Positions 42,222 through 53,254 of a stretch of DNA of 64,000 nt are shown in pieces. The stretch is from contig CM076943.1 of assembly GCA_039566865.1 (NCBI GenBank), positions 18,882,501-18,946,500 of the forward strand. The letters run 5' to 3'. Position 1 is the first letter of the stretch. Each line of letters starts with the position of its first letter. The notes below the pieces were generated by a model, which was not told the origin of the DNA, ran no database searches, and worked only from the letters and a program-made list of their open reading frames with translations. This stretch comes from Aurelia coerulea. Its lineage: Eukaryota > Cnidaria > Scyphozoa > Semaeostomeae > Ulmaridae. The position numbers and the translations under genes are program-made.

Positions 42222-43269
42222 CGGGGTGGTGTATAAAAAAGGTAAACAAATTTGGTTGGGTCCAGCGATGAGAATTTAGCTTTACACAATGGTTATCAAT
42301 TCCAAAAAGGTTCCTCGCAGTTAACTTGAATGTAGATACGCTTGCTGATATTGGTGCATTGAGTGTTGAAATATTAATGTTGAAAGCTAAATTTGCTGTC
42401 AGCTCCAAACAAGAGCTTGGCGTTTGGTCGAAGCACATTCCTGAAGCAAACGAGTCAACAAAATCGTTAATAAAATGAAAACTTATATCATAATATATTC
42501 TGTTTGCTGGAAGTCACCCATTGTGACGTTTCCTCGCTTTTCATTAATTTCAGTTTTAAACTTCGATGTGCTTCAGGAATTAGTCTAGTCCAAAAGGCCA
42601 AAGCTCTGTTTTGGATATGGAGAAAAATTTGAACTTTCAGAACTCTCAAAACAGCAATATTACAAATGAAATGCTTATGTTCAAGTAAACTATCGAAGAA
42701 CATTTTGAAATTGGATAGCCATTGACAAAAGTACATATCCATCATCCAACCAAATCTGTATGCTGATGAAATTCGAAATATCCCATCCAATCGACCACAG
42801 TCGAATAACACGAAGGTTCAAGTGTAAATTAAACGTCCCATTTCGTGAAAGTAACACCGGCAAAAAGACTATCTTACCTAGGACCAATAATATGGAGTAA
42901 TCTAGCATCTGACTTAAAATCCACAAACAATATCAACATCTTTAAATCAGAGAAAATGTTTTCCAAAATATACAGAGAGAGGAAGACGAAGTGTATTCCA
43001 CACACCTCATATCCTCTCATACACTTATGATTCGTCCCTACTAAATTATATTTCATCAAAAAGCACTTTTAAAGTTCATGCTTTATCTACATTTTATTTA
43101 TTTTTCTTTCTTTCTGGCAATCTTTCATTTCCCGTTTAAGAAACCACCTTTGAGGGGACCATTATAGAAATAAGGTCAATTCGACCTTTTAATGTTATCC
43201 CTGCCCTGTCACTACAGTTTGGGGTGTTTCTACACACACATATACATATGCTTTTTCTGGGACACCCAG
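42222..43269. mobile_element. Mariner-type MITE with a LINE remnant inside
   Basis: The left 570 bp is closely related to the interior of 5523-6125. The right end CTTTTTCTGGGACACCCAG (43251-43269) is the family end; the left end is decayed (ACGGGGTGGTGTATAAAAAA near 42221). A LINE (family 2) fragment occupies about 42790-43248. Confidence 0.6.
42790..43248 (+). mobile_element. LINE remnant (family 2)
   Basis: A C-terminal coding remnant (KRLSYLGPIIWSNLASDLKS, about 42853-42915) is followed by a 3' region with GAGGGGACCATTATAGAAAT. It matches the remnant at 12230-12760 and ends in an ACACACATATACATA tail. Confidence 0.65.
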
Positions 43270-44660
43270 AAGTAAAGACTCCACATCTTTAGAAAGCTGC
43301 TGAAAGAGGCTGTTACCTCTTTCTCTGAAATGAAAAGCTTCAAAGGAGCTTTATGAGCTTTGTAACAGTCCTTCCCGGAACATTTTTGACATCTTAACAA
43401 TGGTCAACATGATAGAGCTTTTTCATATCTCAATTTCGCTTTAAGTTGTGACGTCATGAGCGATGGACTAGGATATTTAAATCCTTAACTCTTTAGTATA
43501 ATCGGGACATCCTCGACTATTTTTAATTTACCATGTTCAGTGAGTTCTTAGAATTTGAAACATGCTTTTTGACAGAGGAAACTTGATTTAGAATGCTTAG
43601 TAGGTTGTGAATGGGGACTTTCTGTATTGATGTCGAAGCAGAACAAGCAGTGGAACGTCTGTTCAAATCTAGCAAACTCTTGTTTGAACATATATCCTGC
43701 AGAAAGTACGCAATTTACTCAGGGCAGCTGATTAATTCAACTGAGAGAAAATATTAACTACAATGTTTGCATTTTAATTATTTTTGCTTCTTCGTTATAC
43801 GTCAAACAGTAAAAACTTGCATTTGAAAATTGCTTTTGAAAATTGCTTTTTAAAAGTAAAACCACGAACCCTGATTTCCACTAGGAGAGGGCATAGGTTC
43901 CAAATCTTAAATCAGTGTAAAAGGTCGGTGTAAATCCTATGACCTATTTATCTAAACTGAACAGTTTGAAAGAAACCTCAGCTACTTATCTATTTCTACA
44001 GTTGGATTTTTTCAGAAATCTTGACTATTTTTTAAAATGACAACGCATTTAATATTTCGAATTAATTGAGGATGTGACGTCACTAAATCTCTCAATTAAA
44101 AACCAGAAGAGTGACAGACTTTTGCTTGGTACCATATTGTAATCATTCAATCATTCATTCAATCATTCAATCATTCATTCATCAACGATTTCATGTTAAA
44201 AAAAGTTAAAGAAATTATGAGGGTATTGAGTTTCTTTAAGTTTTTCTTGAATTCATGAAAAAGAAAAGAAACACTTTCTTGTTGTACATTTGTATCAAGT
44301 GCTAAAATAATTTTAGAAACAGTTTTTTCTGATTCGATAAAATTTGAAATAGGCGAACTATTATTGAAGAGGCAAAACACATAACGTTATCGAGTTGTCT
44401 CCACACTCAACACTTTAAATTAATTATTACTTTACAAGGAAGTCAAATTCACACTTGAGGCGATCTTTCAATGTGGCGGACGTGGCGAAGTCAGATTGGT
44501 CCTACTTCGTCGCATTGCCGCGCTTTACGTTAACCAAAGTATGCGTCAAAAGTGGTGCCTCAAGTGTTAGGCGTATATCAAGTCTTGAAACGGCTTTGAT
44601 TCAGTGGGAATTGGCGCTTCTAGAAGCTCCGACGAATAGCAGCGTGGCCAGTGTAAATTA
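43270..44660. other. Intergenic stretch, no gene recognised
   Basis: AT-rich. Contains a CATT-type microsatellite at 44141-44183 (ATTCAATCATTCATTC). No inverted-end element or coding region recognised. Confidence 0.5.
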
Positions 44661-44663
44661 AGT

Positions 44664-45175
44664 GGGGGGCATTAGAAGGAGGGGGTCTGGGGGCGAAGCC
44701 CCAAGGAAAATGTTCGGGGCCACGCCCTTTACTTTGGCTTAGAATGCATCTCCCGATGTCATGCTTGCCTTTAGCGACAAGAAAACCTTGATTTGTTTGT
44801 GACAGTTATCCTATGAATCAGAGCACGAGGAAAATTTTAAAGAGAGATCCTTTACTTTGGCTTAGAATGTATCTCCCAATATCATGCTTACCTTTAGCGA
44901 CAAGAAAACCTTGATTTGTTTGTGACAGTTATCCTATGAATCAGAGCACGAGGAAAATTTTAAAGAGAGATCCTTTACTTTGGCTTAGAATGCCTCTCCC
45001 AATATCGTGCTTGCCAGTGCTAAAATGGAAGATTTTACATTTCTCGGAAAATTCTTCCAAACCTATACCCAGCTATTTTCTCCTCAGTTTTAGAGGAATC
45101 TCGAGGACCATCTTTCCACAAAGTGGGGGGGGGGGCAATTGCCCCCCATACCCCCCCCCCCGTGGCCACGCTCTG
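44664..45175. mobile_element. G/C-rich hAT-like element with internal tandem repeat
   Basis: GGGGGTCTGGGGGCGAAGCC near the left and a long G-run/C-run with GTGGCCACGCTCTG at the right match, in reverse, the segment 26142-26432. Between them lies a tandem repeat (44727-45020) of a unit of about 122 bp, present about 2.4 times. Confidence 0.6.
44727..45020. repeat. ~122-bp tandem repeat, 2.4 copies
   Basis: Units open with CCTTTACTTTGGCTTAGAAT at 44727, 44849 and 44972. Confidence 0.8.
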
Positions 45176-45679
45176 AAATCACAAGGAATGATTCTCAAAA
45201 TAAATTTTTATGTCGTATAACCATTTTAATTGATTTCTTATGCCGTGTAGGAATTGGCCTGTCTTGTGAAAATGCTAACTACAGATTGGTCACTAACTAC
45301 GTCAAGTTTGGTGAAATTATATTGCTTAAAATAAGATTTAGCTTTTCGTGCTCTCTTGGAAGTATAAAATAATACCACATTAGGAAATTAAAGTAGGCCT
45401 TGTTCTCTTTATATCTAGTGATGATTTAGAATTTCTAAAGGAGATATCCAAAATGGCTTGACTTCAACTTTCAAAGTCACCTATCTCCATAAAAATATGT
45501 TGGTAACAAAACCCTATTGAGTTCGCGATGCAGAAAAAATGTGATCTTATTTGTGGCGTGACCAACAGATCTTATTCCTATTCTAAAACAACGCTCGAAT
45601 CGAATGATATCTTGTACATTCTGTAAAATATGGTATTAAAATGGCAGATGCAACGAACGAAACGAGTCTAAATAATTGG

Positions 45680-45720
45680 CACACTGAGGCCTTTCAAACT
45701 TATGTTATCATCAGAGTGTG
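45680..45720 (-). ncRNA. Hammerhead ribozyme, minimal type with very short helix III
   Basis: Read on the minus strand: stem I strand CACACT (45720-45715), catalytic box CTGATGA (45714-45708), small hairpin II AAC-ATAA-GTT, box GAAA (45695-45692), palindromic GGCC as helix III, cleavage dinucleotide UC, then AGTGTG closing stem I with six perfect pairs. All invariant core boxes are present and correctly spaced. Penelope-like elements are known to carry such minimal hammerheads, whose short self-complementary helix III is thought to favour a dimeric form. This motif lies just downstream of the GIY-YIG frame, as expected. Confidence 0.88.
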
Positions 45721-45792
45721 ACTAACTAAACCAATGCAAACCTTTATATACGTACGGCTAAGTAAAATGATACATGATCAAGATAAATAAGG

Positions 45793-46398
45793 TCAATTCA
45801 AAAGAGCATGTCCAGATCTGAATAGTTGGTCTTCATATGTGGTCAACAGCTGTGGGTTCTTTAATTCCATAAAAGCGTACACTTTAAAGAATGGTTCTTT
45901 TAGGTTAGTATTTCGATTTCCACATTCAAAAACGTGACGTGGTAAGATACATGACGAAATCCCCGTTCTCGACTCGGATATGTGATTGTTCATTCGATTA
46001 CGTAAGTTTGTTGTTTGTCCAATGTAAGTGACCCTACCTTCGCATAGTTTACATGATAAAAAGTATACGATGTTCTTTGAATGGCAAGTAATATGTGATC
46101 TGATATTCCAGACCGTGTTATTTGCGGTTGTAAACGATTCAACTGGTTGTAGATATGATCTGCAAAGTTTGCAGCGAGAATTGTTACATAAATGAATTCC
46201 AGGTGTTGCTTTGTTTTGAGTCCTGGGTTGCGAGCTAAAGTTTGAACTTGTCAGTAACGATTTTATGTTTCGGGGTTGTTTAAGCGCAAGGACTGTTGTC
46301 GATTGTTCGAATTTTCGTTTTGTTTCGTTGTGAGTAAAATTATTAAGCAGCGATCGTATTGTTTTCATCATATTATTGAATTTTATTTTAATTTTATT
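45793..46398 (-). CDS. Penelope-like GIY-YIG endonuclease half
   Basis: An open frame of about 200 codons. A linker with NNSRCKLCRSYLQ leads into a GIY-YIG domain: NIVYFLSCKLC, then VTYIGQTTNLRNRMNNHISE (the Y-x-G-Q-T-x-x-x-x-R core with its arginine), and a C-terminal ENHxH/E-like part KNPQLLTTYEDQLF. The endonuclease nicks target DNA to prime reverse transcription. The preceding C-x2-C arrangements (CNNSRCKLC) are the zinc-finger-like linker common in the family. The frame is intact to its stop at 45793, but it is separated from its reverse transcriptase by the inversion and has no start of its own, so it is not expected to be expressed. Confidence 0.88.
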   Translation of the reverse strand, partial: NKIKIKFNNMMKTIRSLLNNFTHNETKRKFEQSTTVLALKQPRNIKSLLTSSNFSSQPRTQNKATPGIHLCNNSRCKLCRSYLQPVESFTTANNTVWNIRSHITCHSKNIVYFLSCKLCEGRVTYIGQTTNLRNRMNNHISESRTGISSCILPRHVFECGNRNTNLKEPFFKVYAFMELKNPQLLTTYEDQLFRSGHALLN

Positions 46399-46916
46399 AC
46401 ATCGAGAAAAACTATTTTCGTTACATGGACGACGGTCTCATCGCTTTACCAAGGGAAATAGACCCGTATTCGCTAAAAAACGCTTTAAACGAACTTGACG
46501 AATCGATCAAGTTTACCATGGAGTTAGGACAGAAAGTGTCCCAACCGCGAAATATCGAAACATTGAATTTTTTAGACATAAAGATAATCCTTGTTGAAGG
46601 AAGATTTGTTAACACAGATATTTATTACAAGGAAACAAACCCACACAAGTACCTCGATTTTAACAGTGCTCATCCATCACACATAAAGGAAAGTATACCA
46701 TTTAATCTCGCCAAAAGAATAATTGTATTCGTCTCTGATCCCGAACTAGTACAACAACGTTTAAAAGAACTCGAAGAATGGCTTTTAGATTGCAGTTACC
46801 CATTGGAAAAAATCAAAGCGGCTTTTCATCGTGCTAAAGTACAGGGACCTGCACCACATAAATGTAAAAAAGATGTATTACCTCTTGTAACCACTTATTA
46901 TCCATGTTTAAAATAA
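46398..46916 (+). pseudogene. Penelope-like reverse transcriptase fragment (inverted)
   Basis: The frame starts within the catalytic motif: FRYMDDGLIALP (Y-M-D-D, about 46412), then LNFLDIKIILVEG, NTDIYYKETNPHKYLDFNS and AHPSHIKESIPFNLAKRI, and finally LPLVTTYYPCLK before a stop created at the breakpoint. These are the conserved palm-to-thumb segments of Penelope reverse transcriptases. Everything upstream of the catalytic motif is missing. Orientation is opposite to the GIY-YIG half. Confidence 0.88.
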
Positions 46917-47000
46917 GATGCTCGGTCCTGATTCTTTTTCAGAACAGATAAAGGTCTCTATGGAAAGGAAAGTACATGAAACTTTTCTTTCATTCTTGTA

Positions 47001-48381
47001 CTGGGTGAACCAGAAAAAAGTTCCCACTTTTCAAAATTCATAGCATCAAGAGAACTGGATGGATTTGAAGGAATCAACATTTGCTTGACAGCCAAAAGAT
47101 TGAAGTATTTTTGTGATTTTTCTCGCCTTGTTACAAGCACTGGAAAAATTGGTAAATTCAAATTTAGAAAAACTTTGTGGTTGCAAATGACTGAAAAAGG
47201 CCTAAAATATTTGATCAAATCATAAAGGACTTCTTGCTCAGAACAACAGAGAAAATGCAATTTCTTACAGGTGAGAGATACTGCCTGCACATTTATTGAC
47301 ATGGGATTGAACATCTTTAGTATCTGTTTGAGAATATATGTCTTATTACTCTTGGGAGGGTGAAACGCCCGTGCGTATTGTTCTGTGTGAGGAGATTTCT
47401 AACGATTTGATCAAGTGTTTTAGAACCTTTTTAAGTCATTTTGCAACCATGAAATCTTTGTAAAGTTGCATTTACCTACAGGGTATCCCAAAAAAAATTG
47501 TTCGACGTTTGATTAACTATAAAAAAATAACGACATAATGAATGTGCTCCCTGTTAACATAACCATATTGCTGAGATTTTGAATTAATTTTAGATACCAG
47601 AAACTAACAAATCGGCTAATATTCACGGAATTACGAGCGTTCGAAGTTCAAGTTTGTGCGAAAGCTGAAACCAGACGCCCCTAAATTGCATATTTAGTGA
47701 AAGTAGAATCTCGCTTATTTAAAGCAAATCAAATGGAATTTGAAAATAACTTTCCATCAACTAGCTTTCTATAACATTGAATCAAGGTTATGGATGCTTG
47801 GAGGAATCCTGTTCAGCACAATTTAGAATTGCCCCATCTCTGATTGATTAAGTTTTCATTCCGTGTTTTTAAGTACTTGCAGTCTTAAGTAAATTTTGGC
47901 AACGGTTACAAGAATTAGATAACTTTGGAAGTCTTTTGTGGTTTGCTCTGATATCGACGAGAGGTAAAACATTGGACAGCCTTCTTTTACCTCGATTTAA
48001 GAACGTCTTTTTGGAAAACAAGTCAGTTAGGGGCGTCTGGTTTCAGCTTTCGCACATATTCGAACTTCTAAACGCTTGTAACTCCGTGAATTCTTAGCGG
48101 ATTCGCAAGATTTTTGTGTCTAAAATTAATTTAAAATCTGAGGAACAGGGATATCTAACCAGGAGCCTGTACCTTTTATTGTTATTTTTCAACATTTAAT
48201 CAAACGTCGAACAATTTTTCTGAGATACCCTGTATATTTGCAGTTCTCGTAAGAAGACGAGAAAAATCACAAAAATACTTTGATCGTTTGGCTTTTAACT
48301 AGAATTGAATCATTCAAATCCATGAAGTACTTGTGGTGCTACGAATTTTCGAAAGTGGGAACCTTTCTCTGGCTCACCCGG
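47001..48381. mobile_element. Mariner-type MITE (outer of a nested pair)
   Basis: TA flanks at 46999-47000 and 48382-48383; inverted ends CTGGGTGAACCAGAAAAAAG and its counterpart at the right, extending over 300 bp with the interior segments TGTGATTTTTCTCGCCTTGT and GACGAGAAAAATCACAAAAA. A second TA-flanked element sits in its centre. Confidence 0.85.
47479..48232. mobile_element. Mariner-type foldback MITE (inner of a nested pair)
   Basis: TA flanks at 47477-47478 and 48233-48234; inverted ends CAGGGTATCCCAAAAAAAAT (left) mirrored at the right, with arms over 300 bp long (for example AGCTTTCGCACA near 48045 mirrors TGTGCGAAAGCT near 47653). Non-coding. Confidence 0.87.
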
Positions 48382-48389
48382 TATGTTAC

Positions 48390-49260
48390 ATTTTTTATGT
48401 AGAGTGGTGTGATAAAAATATTCTTTTACTTTCAACAGTTTGAGTTTGACTTAGTTGTAAAGCCAATATGGCTTCCAAATCCTTGAGGGGTTGGTGTGCA
48501 GGGCTCTTACCTCTTGCTTTAAATTGAGTTGCTTGACAGGAACTTAGGATACTTTGCTGTAATTCTACTTTGAACTTTTTGGCTATCTTGAGATCATTTT
48601 CAAATTTCAGTGTTTTCTTCTTTCTAAATGGGTTGAAGGAAAGTTAATTAGAGATTGAAATGATTGTACTTCACCTTCCAAATCAATCGTGGAAAATGGT
48701 AGGAGTTTAAAGACAAATGACGGAGATATAAGGTGACTTAAATCAGGGGCCTGGGCAATCTAAATATAACCTATTGAATTCCATTGTATTTGATTATATC
48801 GAGAGATTAGAAAATCAATTAGACAAATGAAAGCACTAAACCATCTTTTGTTCTATTTTTAAAATAGGCGCTATATATCCGTCATTTGTCTTTAAGGAAA
48901 CCAAAGTTTATGAAAGTCGACCGGGTGATTAGAAAAAAATTAAAATGTTTGGCAGGCTGTGCTGTGCAATAAAAAGTATGTAGTCGATATTCAAAACTAA
49001 AATGGTAATCTATCACTCATAAGCTAACTTAGATGCGAAAAATTTGTCTCGTAAAATCACTCATCATTTATACCCCGAAATAAGGAAAATGCTGGTAGGG
49101 GTTTGCACGAGACCGAAAATTCCATGTTTGATCCTGGCAAATGACTTACTTGCCATTGACTACAATTGAATACAACTGTCTCTTTCAGAATTTCATTTAA
49201 AGGAGCATACTGTAGTATCTGAATCAAAAGCCTGAAACGAGAATTGTCCATGAGTTGAGT
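48390..49260. other. Intergenic stretch, no gene recognised
   Basis: Contains a dispersed repeat (48985-49150) shared with 41037-41170. Small inverted pair around CAAATGACGGA (48712) and TCCGTCATTTG (48879) suggests another MITE core. No coding region. Confidence 0.5.
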
Positions 49261-49266
49261 AAACAG

Positions 49267-49268
49267 AC

Positions 49269-49362
<94 letters not shown>

Positions 49363-49517
49363 GATAATGGTGATGATGATGATGATGATGATGATGAAGA
49401 TGATGATGGTGATGATGATGATGATGAAGATGATGATGATAATGGTGATGATGATGATGATGATGAAGATGATGATGGTGATGATGATGATGATGATGAC
49501 GAAGATGCGATTAAGAA

Positions 49518-49581
<64 letters not shown>

Positions 49582-49582
49582 C

Positions 49583-49615
<33 letters not shown>

Positions 49616-49658
49616 CGAAGATGCGATTAAGATGATGATGATGATGATGATGATGATT

Positions 49659-49725
<67 letters not shown>

Positions 49726-49745
49726 CGAAGATGATGATGACGGTG
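49267..49745. repeat. (GAT)n trinucleotide tract, ~480 bp
   Basis: Almost pure GATGAT repeats with scattered GGT, AAT, AAG, ATT and GAC variants, including a repeated ACGAAGATGCGATTAAGA interruption at 49500 and 49614. It creates long but meaningless open frames (poly-Met, poly-Asp, poly-Ser, poly-His). It lies about 600 bp upstream of the plus-strand vWA gene. Confidence 0.97.
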
Positions 49746-49749
49746 ATGC

Positions 49750-50344
49750 AATGACGGTAATTATGACGATGGCAATGACGAAGATGATCATGTCGACCAC
49801 TACCATGACGATAATAGCCCGCGTTCTACAATAGAGAATCCGTATTTGTGCAGGCCCAAACCCTATGAGCGGCGATGCTAAAAACGCTCTTCACTGTTAA
49901 TTCAGCTTTACTTGGACAGGCGAGATGCTTACTTGGACGGCGGCAGAAAACGATTTAATTTAGCTGAGATATTCAAGCACATAGTTGATTCCAGCGTATA
50001 AAAATCAATTCATTTCAATCAAATTTTGATTTAAAATACAATTTAACTGATAACCATGACAGTAACTTCCAGCTTTAAAGCTCAGTAGACGAAGAAAAGA
50101 AAACAATTAATTTCATATTTAGGTTAGTTCAGATTTAGGTTGATAGTAGAATTGGGACTATTTGATCAGACGATAGCCTGTTTAAATACCATACTAATGA
50201 GATTCTAGTGTAACCATTAACATTTATCAAATCATAGTCAAGGCAAGACACTGCAAAAGCTAGCTGCATAATCCAGTTCACTTTCAAATCCATCGCATAT
50301 CGCCTCACTAATGCTGTGAAAGCAATTCACAGTCTTTAGCAGAG
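49750..50344 (+). other. Upstream region of the plus-strand vWA gene
   Basis: Promoter and 5' UTR should lie here. I see no clear TATA box at a fixed distance; the sequence just before the ATG (CTTTAGCAGAG) is AT-rich. An upstream splice site cannot be excluded. Confidence 0.3.
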
Positions 50345-50712
50345 ATGAAGACTTGCTTGCTTTTCTCAGTGCTCGTTGCTTCTTTGTATGTGGCATCAGC
50401 CACTCGATCCTGCGATGACTATAAGAGGCAACTGAAGTCTGGAAGCGCAGTGAATACAGAGAGCAGAAAATTCATGAATTGCTGGGGGAAAGAAGTTGAA
50501 CATGGGCAATCTGATTTGGTTATTCTCATGGATAAGTCTGGTAGTATGCACCAGAGTGGTTGGGATTCAGCGAAAGACTTTGTCGATTCTCTTCTAACTG
50601 AAGTGAAGGTTGCATTCAATGCAACGAGGGTCGCTATTGGAACATTTGCAAAAAAACACAAACTAGAATTGAACTACTTGTGGAATCCATCGTTTGCCAA
50701 TCACAAATGCCG
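50345..50712 (+). CDS. Paralogous vWA gene, exon 1: signal peptide and vWA first half
   Basis: The exon runs from the ATG at 50345 to a GTAAGG donor (122 codons plus two bases, phase 2). Residues 1-19 are a signal peptide ending VASA before TRSCDDYKR. FMNCWGKE precedes the vWA strand DLVILMD, and the MIDAS motif is DKSGS at residues 63-67. It aligns along its whole length with the minus-strand first exons, with identical phase. The product is a secreted vWA protein. It is transcribed divergently from the minus-strand gene. Confidence 0.92.
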
Positions 50713-52823
50713 GTAAGGTTTCAAATTTTTCACGATAATGCTGGGTGAGGCCGGGTGAGTCACGACAATGTTTATGTAAACGTTTGAAAGCCTCCAAGTG
50801 TTATACAATTTATCAGATTTATGTAACCTGATAAACACCTGTGTAGCTAATTTGTCAACTTCGGTAAGGAAATTCAGTTTCATAAAATTGGTATTGTTGT
50901 TCTCAGACTACAAATCATATTGTAAAGCTGCTTTATTTAAAAATCCTTCAAAACAGAAGCGTCTTCGAAACGAAGAGCTTAAACTTGCTACGGCCACCCA
51001 AGTAATTTGTTCTAATCATTTTAATCCTCTATTCTAATAAAGTATGAAACACTTGACAACAAAGGCAGCAAAAATTAAGTTCAGAAGTCTGGAAACCTTA
51101 GCAGAAAGCCATTGCTCTCTGTTTCGTAGACACTTTCTTCTGTTGAATAATGGGTCCACACGTAGGCTAATTCAGGTCCAATCCAATATTTAACACTGGT
51201 AAAGAGAAATATGCCCGCATTTAGAGCTGCAGCGATGTGCTGCTCACTTGAGCGACATCACAAACTTGTTTTCATGCAGCACGACATTAGGCAATCTTTA
51301 GAAATAAGGCTACATTGCATGTAGGTTCCCAAATAGCCTTATACACTTCATCAGAGCCATGCATGCATTTGTATAGATTAATCAAATTCGCTAGCTAGCA
51401 AGGTGAAATAATACAAAACCTGAGTTGGCTACTGCAACTGGAAAAAGTAAGATCTGCTTCAATAGTGTGTCCGATGAAAGCTTGCTCGAATGAAAACAAC
51501 TGAAGCCTGTGCGTACAAAAAATTTGATGCGTTGTCAAGTGCGTGCAAAAAACACGGAAAGGGTGCACTTCTTCAAAGTAGCCATATGAACCCACGTAGG
51601 CTTGCGTTTAGGAGTGCCACATCGACAATAATCTCAACAAGGGTGTACTTTTTTGCATTTGATAAGTTTAAACTCTTCTGTAATGATATTTTAATCAAAA
51701 TTTATCAAATAGAATTTGTAACGAGTCAACAAACTTAGCAGACCAGCACAAGATGTAATAGAAATTTGGGAGCAGTTTCCTTCTCTTCAAATCACACCAG
51801 CAATGTTAGCAATTTTAGAAACTGACTTGTAAGCAATTAGGGTACCTGAACTTGAGAACTTCTATTTGACACGGGAAAGGGTATGCTCTTAAAAAATTTT
51901 TGCGCGATTAGGGTATATATTTGGCTAAAACAGGTCGCTGTTTAGGGTTTAGGATGCGTATGTTAAACCATTGTACGAGCATGATGATACTACAAAGTGC
52001 GACCAAACACGATGTAGAGTAAACTGTTTTTGGCCATGAAACAAGGATCATGTCCAAAACAATGCCAACCAGATATCATCTGAAAGGGTTTGGCGAGCAG
52101 AACTTGACTGTTGCAAGCGCTGTAAGTTTATGGCAGCTTAAGGGGGCTTTAGTCCTTTGGGAATTTTTAGAAGTATTTGGCTGCACAAATTTGTCCAACC
52201 TCCTACACATCATTCGAAAGTGCAGGTTTTTCCAAACAGTAATATGAAGTTAGATTTTGCACATAGTGATTGGTTTGAACGTCGCCTGTCATAGAATGCA
52301 CTGTGGTCAGTTGTTTGCTCATATACGTCCTTGATAAATTTGCCAGAAATAACCTCGACTAAGGGTTATTCCGGAGCTCACTGTTTCATAAGGAAATAAT
52401 CTTTTCGTATTCTGCCTGCAGACTCCTGATCAGAAGGCATTACAGTTTCAAAAAACACCAAATTAGGTTTGAAATCTCATAAGCAAACACTTCAAATAGA
52501 TCCCAAGGGACTGGGCCCACCTTAAGTCAACAAAATTTCATGACGCTTGAAAGATTTAAGTTCTGCTTGCAACCCTGTCTTAAAACGATATCTAGCATGC
52601 GGTATTTTGCAATAAAATGGTATTGTGACCAAAATCCATTATACTCTGCACAGTTTTTGGTTGTACTTTAGAGAAGAAGAGGGCGCCACCCACCCCCCAG
52701 GGACGCACTGTTACAAATTTTAAATGATATCTTGTTTGAGACAAGTTTTTTTTGCCAAAACTTTTCACAGCAAATCTAGTGCGCCAGTCAACTAATATTT
52801 TTAATTTCTTGTTTATTTCCAAG
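50713..52823 (+). other. Intron 1 of the plus-strand vWA gene
   Basis: 2.1 kb with GTAAGG donor and TTTATTTCCAAG acceptor. The segment 50790-51050 has scrambled LINE-like text without clear motifs, and 51860-51960 vaguely resembles the G/C MITE interior. Nothing else is assigned. Confidence 0.5.
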
Positions 52824-53221
52824 CTTCGTTGAGGATTTTCGAAAAGTAACTTATAAAAGTGGCAACATGGGCTACATGACAAACATGAAAGGATCTCTGG
52901 TCGACGCTCATGACGTCTTCCTGCAAATGATCAACAGCCCAACAACACACTATTATAGACCGAATGCCAACAAAGTTGTCATGGTTCTCAGTGATGGAAT
53001 AGCAAATACAAGAGTAGATGGAACAACTGATTGGAGCATATCTGTCACGCCGGAAGTGTTGAAGATCCGCCAACTTGGCATGGTAGAGATGTACGCAGTA
53101 GCAGTTACCCAAGGGTCAGACCAAGCAACCATGCGAGACAAAGTCGCCACAGACAAATCTTTGTACATCTATCAACCAACCTTCAATGGTCTTACTAGCT
53201 TGGCAAAATCTATTCGAGGAG
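52824..53221 (+). CDS. Paralogous vWA gene, exon 2: vWA second half
   Basis: The exon is 398 bp, in phase 2 and out phase 1, bounded by TTTCCAAG and GTAAGC. It encodes FVEDFRKVTYKSG, the MIDAS threonine in MTNMKGSLVDAHD, the aspartate in VLSDGIANT, and the closing MYAVAVTQGSDQ and LAKSIRGG. It matches 17104-17507 module for module and is two residues shorter overall. The phase-1 donor implies more exons, but none with cysteine-rich or HYR text is visible in the remaining 10.8 kb. Either they lie beyond the window or the transcript ends by reading through the donor, which would add a short LCTVFQGM tail and stop. Confidence 0.92.
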
Positions 53222-53254
53222 GTAAGCAACTTTGCACAGTGTTCCAGGGCATGT

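Larger units (their letters stand above)
45600..46916 (-). mobile_element. Penelope-like element, 5'-truncated, with 5' inversion
   Basis: The minus strand carries a GIY-YIG endonuclease half (45793-46398) and a 3' UTR with a hammerhead ribozyme (45680-45720). The adjoining reverse transcriptase half (46398-46916) is on the plus strand, head to head. In an intact Penelope-like element the reverse transcriptase precedes the endonuclease on the same strand. Here the RT piece ends with YYPCLK, and the endonuclease piece begins in frame with KIKFNNMMKT, the expected continuation, so the 5' segment has been inverted in place. A fragment of a CAATAGACCTTT MITE abuts the RT side (46919-46962). Confidence 0.88.

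Noticed and set aside
44455..44661. 68-codon frame with plausible composition
   Set aside because: No homologue recognised and neighbouring sequence is repetitive; likely chance.
49224..49751. Long open frames rich in His, Ser, Asp or Met
   Set aside because: They are six-frame readings of a (GAT)n tract.
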